A DNA stretch of 64,000 bases from Marinilactibacillus kalidii. Lineage in GTDB: Bacteria; Bacillota; Bacilli; Lactobacillales; Carnobacteriaceae_A. Positions within the stretch are counted from its first letter, which is position 1; each line of letters opens with the position of its first letter. Shown piece by piece: positions 57,414 through 64,000 of this stretch. The translations under genes were made by a program, and so were the position numbers. A model generated the notes under the pieces. The model worked only from the letters and a program-made list of their open reading frames with translations, did no database searches and was not told the origin of the DNA. The stretch covers positions 62,001 through 126,000 of the forward strand of contig NZ_JAGFVM010000003.1 of the NCBI RefSeq assembly GCF_017599325.1. Reading direction: 5' to 3'.

Positions 57414-58235
57414 ATGGAAAAAGAATATATTGAAAGTGTTCAAAAAGCAACAGACTATTTGAAAGAGAACGGGATGGATCAACCAGTAGTTGGATTGATT
57501 CTAGGTTCTGGTTTAGGAGAGTTAGCGGAAGAAGCTGCTGATCCTATTGCGATACCTTATGAAAAAATACCAGGATTCCCTGTCTCAACTGTTGAAGGCC
57601 ATGCAGGACAATTAGTTTACGGAGAACTAGGTGGGAAAATGGTCTTGGCTATGCAAGGACGATTCCATTTCTATGAAGGATACGCTCTTGAAGATGTTAC
57701 TTTCCCAGTACGAGTAATGAAGGCTTTAGGCGTGGAAACGCTAGTTGTTACAAATGCTGCTGGTGGTGTTAACGCAGACTTCAATCCAGGCGACTTGATG
57801 ATTATCACTGATCATATTAATTTTACAGGCGTTAATCCATTAATGGGTAAAAATGATCCTCAAGTTGGCCCAAGATTTACGGATATGTCTGAAGCATATG
57901 ATAAAGGCTATCAAAAATTGATTCGTAGTTGTGCTGAAGCCAATGGAATAGACATTAAAGAAGGGGTCTACTTCGGTCTGACTGGACCAACATACGAAAC
58001 ACCAGCCGAAATCCGAATGATTCGTACGATGGGCGGAGATGCAGTAGGCATGTCTACTGTTCCTGAAGTAATCGTGGCACAACACGCAGGACTGAAGGTA
58101 GCAGGAATCTCTTGTATTACAAATTATGCGGCAGGTATGCAGAGCAATTTGAATCATGATGAAGTTGTAGAAGTGACGACACGTGTTAAGGAATCCTTTA
58201 AATCACTTGTGAAAGATTTCGTTTCTAAGGTTTAA
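57414..58235 (+). CDS. pupG: Purine nucleoside phosphorylase (trimeric, inosine/guanosine type)
   Basis: A 273-residue enzyme cleaving inosine and guanosine with phosphate. Signatures of the trimeric class: LGSGLGELAE, MQGRFHFYEGY, VTNAAGGVN, TYETPAEIRM, GMSTVPEV and NYAAGM. AGGAGG precedes the ATG. Pairs with deoB for nucleoside salvage, as in B. subtilis drm-pupG. Confidence 0.95.
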   Translation: MEKEYIESVQKATDYLKENGMDQPVVGLILGSGLGELAEEAADPIAIPYEKIPGFPVSTVEGHAGQLVYGELGGKMVLAMQGRFHFYEGYALEDVTFPVRVMKALGVETLVVTNAAGGVNADFNPGDLMIITDHINFTGVNPLMGKNDPQVGPRFTDMSEAYDKGYQKLIRSCAEANGIDIKEGVYFGLTGPTYETPAEIRMIRTMGGDAVGMSTVPEVIVAQHAGLKVAGISCITNYAAGMQSNLNHDEVVEVTTRVKESFKSLVKDFVSKV

Positions 58236-58267
58236 TACGTTACAAGTCTATAAGAGCGTAATTTCTT

Positions 58268-58314
58268 TAAAAGATAGATAAAGATGCTTCTAATGTATCT
58301 TTATCTATCTTTTG
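58268..58314 (+). terminator. Terminator after pupG
   Basis: A 16-bp perfect stem, AAAGATAGATAAAGAT (58270-58285) with ATCTTTATCTATCTTT (58297-58312), ends in T residues. Confidence 0.9.
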
Positions 58315-58369
58315 CTATGTGTTCAGTTAAATAAGAAGATGATGGATACAGTGTTTTTTTAATGTGCGT

Positions 58370-58398
58370 TTGATTTTTCGCGTATATATCTGTATTAT
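58370..58398 (+). promoter_or_regulatory. lysA promoter
   Basis: TTGATT (58370-58375), a 17-base spacer and TATTAT (58393-58398). The roughly 90-base leader is too short for, and lacks the conserved core of, a lysine riboswitch. Confidence 0.6.
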
Positions 58399-58488
58399 TG
58401 TCATGAGTATGTAAAATTAAAAAGTACTGAAAAACGTCTAGAATATAGCTTTTCAAATTCGAGACTAAAGAAATGTGGGAATAAAATA

Positions 58489-59829
58489 ATGGATCAGTTT
58501 AATCATCAACAATTTCCTGAATTTCCAGGAAATATGAGAATCAACGATAAGAATCATCTAGAAATAGGTGGTGTAGACACAATATCTCTTGCTGAAAAGT
58601 ATGCAACACCATTATATGTCTATGATACTGGACTCATCAAATCTAGACTAAATGAATTCAAAGATGCATTTTCTTCATATGAGAAGGCAACGCAAGTAGC
58701 TTATGCAAGTAAAGCTTTTTCTTCGCTTGCACTTTACGAATTATTAGCGAAAGAATCAATTTCACTAGACGTTGTTTCTGGAGGCGAGTTATTTCTTGCT
58801 ATAAAAGCAGGATTTCCTGCTTCGAAAATTCATTTTCATGGAAATAACAAATCGCATCATGAACTAGTGGAAGCTTTGAATGCAGATATTGGTTGTATAG
58901 TAGTTGATAATTTCACTGAATTAGATATGATCAATCAATTAACAACTTTACATCAAAAACAAATGAAAGTACTCATAAGAATCACGCCGGGTGTAGAAGC
59001 ACATACACATGAATATATTACTACCGGTCAAGAAGATTCAAAATTTGGATTTGATTTAGCATCTGGACAAGCCAAAGAAGCAATCGAACTCGCACAATCT
59101 TTGAAATACATTGATCTTATCGGTTTGCATGCGCATATCGGATCACAGATTTTTGAAACGGTTGGGTATGAAGTGGTTATCGAACGGTTATTACAGCATA
59201 CTGTAGATTGGAAAAAACAATTTGGATTTGATTTGAAAGTGTTAAACGTTGGTGGAGGTTTTGGTATTCGTTATACGAAAGAAGATGCGCCTTTACCAAT
59301 TAAAGATTATGCAATGAGTATTATGAATAGCGTGAGAAAGCAGGCAGATAATTTCGAATTAGAGCTTCCAGAAATTTGGGTTGAGCCAGGTAGAAGTATC
59401 GTTGGTGAAGCTGGTACGACGCTATACACTGTGGGAACACAGAAAATGATTCCAAACGTTAGAAAATATGTTTCTGTTGACGGTGGTATGGCAGATAATA
59501 TTAGACCCGCTCTTTATGATGCGAAATACACTGGTGTATTAGCGAATAAAGTATACGCAAAATATGATTCAACGGTTTCTATTGCAGGAAAAGCTTGCGA
59601 AAGTGGCGATATGTTGATTTGGGATCTGGACCTTCCAGAGATTGAACAAGGAGATTATTTGGCGGTATTAAGCACCGGAGCATATGGCTATTCAATGGCA
59701 AGCAACTATAATCGACTACCACGTCCAGCGGTTGTGTTTGTAGAGGATGGTATTGATTTTCTAGCGATCAGAAGAGAAACCTATGAGGATTTCTTGAATC
59801 TGGAACAATCGTTTGAGATAAAATGCTGA
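58489..59829 (+). CDS. lysA: Diaminopimelate decarboxylase
   Basis: A 446-residue PLP enzyme making lysine from meso-diaminopimelate. The PLP lysine is K75 in YASKAFSS; HAHIGSQ, the NVGGGFG phosphate loop, EPGRSIVGEAG and the CESGDML motif contributed to the neighbouring active site follow. The ribosome-binding site is weak (GTGGGA). It heads the lysA-ribT-scpA-scpB-rluB series. Confidence 0.97.
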   Translation: MDQFNHQQFPEFPGNMRINDKNHLEIGGVDTISLAEKYATPLYVYDTGLIKSRLNEFKDAFSSYEKATQVAYASKAFSSLALYELLAKESISLDVVSGGELFLAIKAGFPASKIHFHGNNKSHHELVEALNADIGCIVVDNFTELDMINQLTTLHQKQMKVLIRITPGVEAHTHEYITTGQEDSKFGFDLASGQAKEAIELAQSLKYIDLIGLHAHIGSQIFETVGYEVVIERLLQHTVDWKKQFGFDLKVLNVGGGFGIRYTKEDAPLPIKDYAMSIMNSVRKQADNFELELPEIWVEPGRSIVGEAGTTLYTVGTQKMIPNVRKYVSVDGGMADNIRPALYDAKYTGVLANKVYAKYDSTVSIAGKACESGDMLIWDLDLPEIEQGDYLAVLSTGAYGYSMASNYNRLPRPAVVFVEDGIDFLAIRRETYEDFLNLEQSFEIKC

Positions 59830-59850
59830 TCCACTTTAAGGAGGTAGAAG

Positions 59851-60207
59851 ATGCTAACAGATTATAAAGCGGATTATAATAAAATCACAATGGGATTATT
59901 GTCTTACGTTCCCGATTTAAAAGATACCGTCAGACTGACCAAAGAAGTCGATTGGTACAAACAAGCAGATAATCGACAGTTGTTTTTATGGAAAAGTGAT
60001 GAAACGAATGACTTTGCCGGTGTGTTGGGCATTGAAATCGAAGATGAGTTTGTACTTGTTAGACATATCGCGATTAATCCTTCTTATCGAGATGAAGGAC
60101 TCGCACACGAAATACTAAACGCACTAGCTGCTAAGTATGCACCACGTCAATTAGTGGGTACCATTGAAACAGGATCCTTAATTACTAAATGGCATACAGA
60201 ACATTAA
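59851..60207 (+). CDS. ribT: GNAT-family protein RibT
   Basis: A 118-residue acetyltransferase-fold protein. MGLLSYVPDLKD, NRQLFLWKSDE, VRHIAINPSYRDEGLAHEIL (acetyl-CoA site) match RibT of B. subtilis. There it lies in the riboflavin operon; here it sits between lysA and scpA. Substrate unknown. AAGGAGG upstream. Confidence 0.85.
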   Translation: MLTDYKADYNKITMGLLSYVPDLKDTVRLTKEVDWYKQADNRQLFLWKSDETNDFAGVLGIEIEDEFVLVRHIAINPSYRDEGLAHEILNALAAKYAPRQLVGTIETGSLITKWHTEH

Positions 60208-60234
60208 TGTCAACTAACTAAAAGGAAAATCAGC

Positions 60235-60981
60235 ATGAGTGAAAACTGGGAAGTTAACTTAGACGTATTTGAAGGGCCATTGGATCTATTATTACATTTG
60301 ATCAATAAATATGAAATTGATATATATGATATACCAATTGCTAAAATTACGGCTCAATATATGGATTATCTACAAGCTATGAAGATCTTGCAGCTAGATG
60401 TTGCGGGAGACTATTTGGTGATGGCAGCAACTTTGATGTCTATAAAAAGCCAGCTTTTAGTACCGAGAAACGACGGATGGGATGATGAAGGAGAAGATTT
60501 TATCCCAGAGCAAGAAGATCCTAGAGAAGAATTAATGGAAATGTTGATTGAATATAGGAAATTTAAGCATGCAGCTGTTCAGCTAGATCAGAAGCAATCT
60601 GAAAGATCTGTTTTTTTCACAAAAGAGCCAGCAGATGTATCTGAGTTTCAAAAAAATGTGCCTTTAAAAAATGGGGAAGTTCAACTCCAAGATTTAATCG
60701 CAGCTTTTAAGACGGTCATGAAAAGAAGCGAGATGAGAGAACCAGAGCAAACTACGATCGAAACTGAAGAAGTTACGGTAGCCGATCGTATGGAGTGGAT
60801 CGAACTTGAGTTGACGAATAGTGTGCAGAAGAAAAGAACTTTTCATCAGCTCTTTCGCTACTATTCTCGAAAAGATATCGTTGTCACTTTTCTTGCACTG
60901 TTAGAATTGATTAAAGAAAACAAAATAACATTCACACAAGAGGATACTTTCTCGGATATTGAATTATTTTTTGTTGGATAA
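60235..60981 (+). CDS. scpA: Segregation and condensation protein A
   Basis: A 248-residue kleisin that bridges SMC heads with ScpB. The N-terminus NLDVFEGPLDLLLHLINKYE and the winged-helix C-terminus (DIVVTFLALLELIKENKITF) are diagnostic. A long acidic linker lies between. AAAGGAAAA is a modest ribosome-binding site. smc itself is not in the window. Confidence 0.95.
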   Translation: MSENWEVNLDVFEGPLDLLLHLINKYEIDIYDIPIAKITAQYMDYLQAMKILQLDVAGDYLVMAATLMSIKSQLLVPRNDGWDDEGEDFIPEQEDPREELMEMLIEYRKFKHAAVQLDQKQSERSVFFTKEPADVSEFQKNVPLKNGEVQLQDLIAAFKTVMKRSEMREPEQTTIETEEVTVADRMEWIELELTNSVQKKRTFHQLFRYYSRKDIVVTFLALLELIKENKITFTQEDTFSDIELFFVG

Positions 60982-61007
60982 AATAAAATTGAATAGGAGG
61001 GGATTGA

Positions 61008-61571
61008 ATGAACGAAACGGCAGTATATGAAGCGTTACTCTTCGTGGCAGGAGATGAAGGCCTGACATTGAAGGAAATGGCTAAGCTGACCAATGCCACC
61101 ACTGAACATGTGCTTGTTTCACTAAAGAAATTATTGCATGACTACAATACAAAAGAAACAAGTGCATTAACGATTATTGAAACGGCAAACAAGTACCGCT
61201 TAGTCACCAAAGAAAGCTATTCTTCTGTTGTTAGTGCTTATGCTCAATCTCCTTTAATGCAGAAACTGAGTAAAGCATTGCTAGAAACGTTAGCGATAAT
61301 CGCGTACAAGCAACCCATTACCCGCATGGAAATCGAAGAAATTCGTGGCGTACAGCTAGCAACAGCACTGCATAAACTAAGGATTCGTGATTTGATTCAA
61401 GAAGTTGGTAGATTGGAAGCACCAGGGAGACCTGTATTGTATGGGACGACAGATTATTTTCTTGACTACTTCGGTTTGAATGCATTATCTGAATTACCTG
61501 AGTTGAGTATTGAGGAAGAAGTAGAAGAAACATCACTATTTTTTGAAAGTTTCCAACAGTCATTTGAATAG
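61008..61571 (+). CDS. scpB: Segregation and condensation protein B
   Basis: A 187-residue protein of two winged-helix domains that binds ScpA in the condensin complex. EALLFVAGDEGLTLKEMA, LSKALLETLAIIAYKQPITR and GRPVLYGTTDYFLDYFGL are typical. AGGAGGGG precedes the ATG. Follows scpA with a 26-base gap. Confidence 0.96.
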   Translation: MNETAVYEALLFVAGDEGLTLKEMAKLTNATTEHVLVSLKKLLHDYNTKETSALTIIETANKYRLVTKESYSSVVSAYAQSPLMQKLSKALLETLAIIAYKQPITRMEIEEIRGVQLATALHKLRIRDLIQEVGRLEAPGRPVLYGTTDYFLDYFGLNALSELPELSIEEEVEETSLFFESFQQSFE

Positions 61572-61591
61572 AAAATAGAAGGAGGAGTTAC

Positions 61592-62323
61592 ATGGATAGA
61601 TTACAGAAAGTCATGGCGCATGCAGGCATAGCTTCAAGAAGAAAATCTGAGAGCATGATCGAAGCAGGGCGCGTAAAAGTAAATGGAGAACTCGTTACAG
61701 AACTAGGTTATCAAGTTAGAAAATCAGATACGATTTCAGTAGATGATATTCCTATTCAAAAAGAGAAACCAGTTTACTTTTTATTAAACAAACCAAGAGG
61801 GGTCGTTTCAACAGCAAATGATCCTAAGAATAGAGAAACAGTAGTAGAGTTGCTACATGAAGTTGAAGAACGTATATATCCAGTAGGTCGTTTAGATTAC
61901 GATACGACAGGCGTACTATTGTTAACAAATGATGGAGAATTAGCGAATAAATTAATGCATCCGAAATATGCAGTCGAAAAAACATATATCGCAAAAGTGA
62001 AAGGTCGAATGACCCGAGAAGACATCATGCATTTAGAAAAAGGTGTAGTGTTCGATAAAGTGAAATCGTCTCCTGCTAAAGCAAGAATCATCAATTATGA
62101 TAGAAAAAAAGATTTTTCGACAGTAGAGTTGACGATTCACGAAGGTAAAAATCATCAAGTCAAAAAAATGATGCAAGCAATTAAACATCCGGTAGAGAAA
62201 TTGACAAGAACCCAATATGGATTCTTAACTGTTGAAGGCATGCAATCAGGCGTTTGGAGAGAACTGAAGCAGTTTGAAGTCAACAAATTAAAACAATTAG
62301 TTGATGAAGAAGAAACATATTAG
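61592..62323 (+). CDS. rluB: 23S rRNA pseudouridine synthase (RluB-type)
   Basis: A 243-residue enzyme. An S4 RNA-binding domain (RLQKVMAHAGIASRRKSESM) is followed by the RsuA-family catalytic domain with GRLDYDTTGVLLLTNDGEL, holding the catalytic Asp. Probably modifies helix 89 of 23S rRNA, as RluB does. AGGAGG upstream; same operon as scpAB. Confidence 0.93.
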   Translation: MDRLQKVMAHAGIASRRKSESMIEAGRVKVNGELVTELGYQVRKSDTISVDDIPIQKEKPVYFLLNKPRGVVSTANDPKNRETVVELLHEVEERIYPVGRLDYDTTGVLLLTNDGELANKLMHPKYAVEKTYIAKVKGRMTREDIMHLEKGVVFDKVKSSPAKARIINYDRKKDFSTVELTIHEGKNHQVKKMMQAIKHPVEKLTRTQYGFLTVEGMQSGVWRELKQFEVNKLKQLVDEEETY

Positions 62324-62474
62324 TTCAATCATTAGATAAGTTCTAAGGTAAAGTTGGAAATAGTGGCACTATATCCTTATCTTAGTTATAATTAAACTTA
62401 AGCAACGTACCCAAGTTTTATCAATGTATTTTAATCTTAAGTCAATAGTATCGAGCGCTAAGGAGTGTCTAATC

Positions 62475-63236
62475 GTGACGGATGAAAAATTACAAGACAG
62501 TGTAGAGCAGCAAGCAAAAAAATTACTGGTAGTAGATGACGAAAACCGAATTAGAAGATTATTAAGAATGTATTTAGAAAAAGCTAATTATGAAATCGAT
62601 GAAGCTGAAAATGGCAAAGTCGCCTTACAGTTAGCTTTAGAAAATGATTACGATCTAATATTACTTGATTTGATGATGCCTGAAATGGATGGCATTGAAG
62701 TTGCAGAAGAATTACGTAAAGAAAAAGAAACCCCTATTATGATGTTGACAGCAAAAGGTGAAGAATTAAATCGTATACAAGGATTTGAAGTGGGTGCTGA
62801 TGATTATATCGTCAAGCCATTTAGTCCTAGAGAGATCGTGCTCAGAGTATCTGCGATTTTGAAAAGAAGTCAGACAGGTGGCGGCAGTGTGAATAAATCT
62901 GCTGAAGTGTCAGACACCCTTACTTTACCGCATCTTGAAATTGACAATGATTCTAGACGCGTGACAGCAGATGGACGATCGGTCAACTTAACCCCTAAAG
63001 AATATGACTTATTACATTACCTTATGTCTTCACCAGATCAGATTTTTGGTAGAGAACAGTTACTCAGAGAAGTATGGAAATATGAGTTTTTTGGAGATTT
63101 GAGAACAGTTGATACACACGTTAAACGCTTACGTGAGAAATTGAAAAAAGAGTCTCAAATAGCTGCTAAAATGATTGAAACTGTGTGGGGGCTTGGCTAT
63201 AAACTTAATTCATACCCTCATGAAGAAGAGGAGTAG
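62475..63236 (+). CDS. OmpR-family response regulator, ResD/SrrA-like
   Basis: A 253-residue regulator. Receiver domain with DD21-22, phospho-acceptor Asp65 (LLDLMMPEMDG), Thr92 and Lys114 (VKPFSPRE); C-terminal winged helix (VNLTPKEYDLLHYLMSSPDQ, TVDTHVKRLREKL). The receiver is very similar to ResD, and the position after rluB is that of resD in B. subtilis, though the resABC cytochrome genes are missing. The start is GTG 62475 with AAGGAG nine bases upstream; an ATG at 62424 lacks a site. Confidence 0.9.
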   Translation: MTDEKLQDSVEQQAKKLLVVDDENRIRRLLRMYLEKANYEIDEAENGKVALQLALENDYDLILLDLMMPEMDGIEVAEELRKEKETPIMMLTAKGEELNRIQGFEVGADDYIVKPFSPREIVLRVSAILKRSQTGGGSVNKSAEVSDTLTLPHLEIDNDSRRVTADGRSVNLTPKEYDLLHYLMSSPDQIFGREQLLREVWKYEFFGDLRTVDTHVKRLREKLKKESQIAAKMIETVWGLGYKLNSYPHEEEE

Positions 63237-63245
63237 GAGCAGAGT

Positions 63246-64000
63246 ATGAAGCTGAATATCGTAGCCATTAGAATTTGGCTGATTACTTCTGGACTAATCC
63301 TTTTTTCACTTATTGCCACATCGCTATTTTATGCCCACTTTTATTCTGAACAAATCAAGCAAAATTATTTGAATGACTATGAATCTTTTATGCAAAATGT
63401 AGAAGAACTTTCAAATAGCGATCCTGATTATATAATTGAATATCTTCAGGAAGCTAATGTCATCCATTCGAAACTGAATTTTGCCATGCGTTCTGATAGT
63501 CAAGATGTTCATAACGAAGCAGAGTGGAACCTCCAGTTTTCTGATGATGTTTATCAGAGAGTAATCAGCAATCCAAAATTGGTAGCAGACATCGAAGCAA
63601 ACCAAGAAATTCATGTACGATCTGATTCAAACCCCGAGTACAAAAGCAAGATTCCATATATTTTCCATATCAAACATATTGAGTATCAAAATGAACAATT
63701 GACTTTTTATGCTTATGCAGATCTTTCTTTCGTTGCTGCGATTGAACGAACAGTCGCGATTGCATTAGTTATACTTATCTTATTTAGCATTTTCTTGAGT
63801 TATCTTTATTACCTTTATCTTCGCAGAAATATTTCTGAGCCAATCAATGCAATGACGAATATCGCTTTTGATTATGCCAGAGATGATTTCAGTCATCAAT
63901 TACCTGTTTCTGGAAGAGATGATTTGTCTGAACTTGCAATGGCCATGAATAAAATGGGTCATTCACTTGAAACAAATCGAACGGTTGTTAGACAAGAAAA
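63246..64000 (+). CDS. Sensor histidine kinase (5' part only)
   Basis: The frame starts at ATG 63246, ten bases after the response regulator, with AGGAG upstream, and remains open to the window edge (251 codons). It encodes a first transmembrane helix (about 10-30), an extracytoplasmic sensor region to about residue 160, a second helix (about 170-190), and a HAMP-like segment (NISEPINAMTNIAFDYARDD). The kinase core lies beyond the window. By position it is the ResE/SrrB-type partner of the upstream regulator; the signal cannot be told. Confidence 0.88.
   Translation, partial: MKLNIVAIRIWLITSGLILFSLIATSLFYAHFYSEQIKQNYLNDYESFMQNVEELSNSDPDYIIEYLQEANVIHSKLNFAMRSDSQDVHNEAEWNLQFSDDVYQRVISNPKLVADIEANQEIHVRSDSNPEYKSKIPYIFHIKHIEYQNEQLTFYAYADLSFVAAIERTVAIALVILILFSIFLSYLYYLYLRRNISEPINAMTNIAFDYARDDFSHQLPVSGRDDLSELAMAMNKMGHSLETNRTVVRQE

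Noticed and set aside
58313-58488. Possible lysine riboswitch ahead of lysA
   Set aside because: The interval is too short after the terminator and lacks the conserved core; only an ordinary promoter and leader are seen.

Overview
The window is a low-GC Gram-positive chromosome segment, almost entirely core genome. Gene content and order point to the order Lactobacillales. The gmk-rpoZ-coaBC-priA-fmt-rsmB-stp-prkC-rsgA-rpe-thiN / rpmB / yloU-fakA / recG-plsX-acpP block and the fur-xerD-deoB-pupG-lysA-ribT-scpA-scpB-rluB-resD-like block are the Bacillus subtilis gene orders with losses. A Na+-type V-ATPase operon like that of Enterococcus hirae, an oppDFBCA operon in lactococcal order, a staphylococcal-type CrtN desaturase, and very acidic extracytoplasmic segments (OppA linker, HrtB-like loop, PrkC stalk) suggest an alkaliphilic or halotolerant marine Carnobacteriaceae member (Alkalibacterium/Marinilactibacillus-like). 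That placement is inference; there is no rRNA gene to fix it.

Layout. 1-2.4 kb: 3' end of a ThiT-like thiamine transporter component, cardiolipin synthase, and a small minus-strand YolD-like gene whose promoter carries two LexA-like boxes. 2.5-3.1 kb: gene-free stretch holding the promoter and a structured leader of the V-ATPase operon. 3.1-11.7 kb: ntpFIKECGABD, with all five Na+ ligands of the K subunit conserved. 11.8-13.2 kb: patatin-like lipase. 13.2-25.4 kb: nucleotide, CoA, translation-initiation, replication-restart and Ser/Thr kinase/phosphatase genes. 25.5-26.5 kb: two small regulatory-looking genes (a PH-like protein and a PilZ protein) inserted where B. subtilis has none. 26.6-32.8 kb: rpmB, yloU-fakA, recG, plsX, acpP (lipid metabolism around FakA/PlsX/ACP). 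33-38.9 kb: oppDFBCA. 39-42.3 kb: an HrtBA-like ABC exporter joined to crtN. 42.4-47.2 kb: HAD phosphatase, esterase, a DUF59 protein and clpB. 47.2-53.6 kb: dnaE and pfkA-pyk. 53.8-64 kb: cvfB, fur with two Fur/PerR-type boxes, xerD, deoB-pupG, lysA-ribT-scpAB-rluB, and a ResD-like response regulator followed by a truncated sensor kinase.

I found no tRNA, rRNA, CRISPR array, prophage, intact insertion sequence or obviously new defence system. The points most worth a second look are regulatory or sequence anomalies: the folded leader and intercistronic hairpins of the Na+-ATPase operon, the LexA-like boxes at the YolD-like gene, a probable CTG start for the PP2C phosphatase, a CoaBC protein lacking the usual decarboxylase cysteine, the HrtBA-CrtN operon without crtM, and several multi-tier nested terminators.
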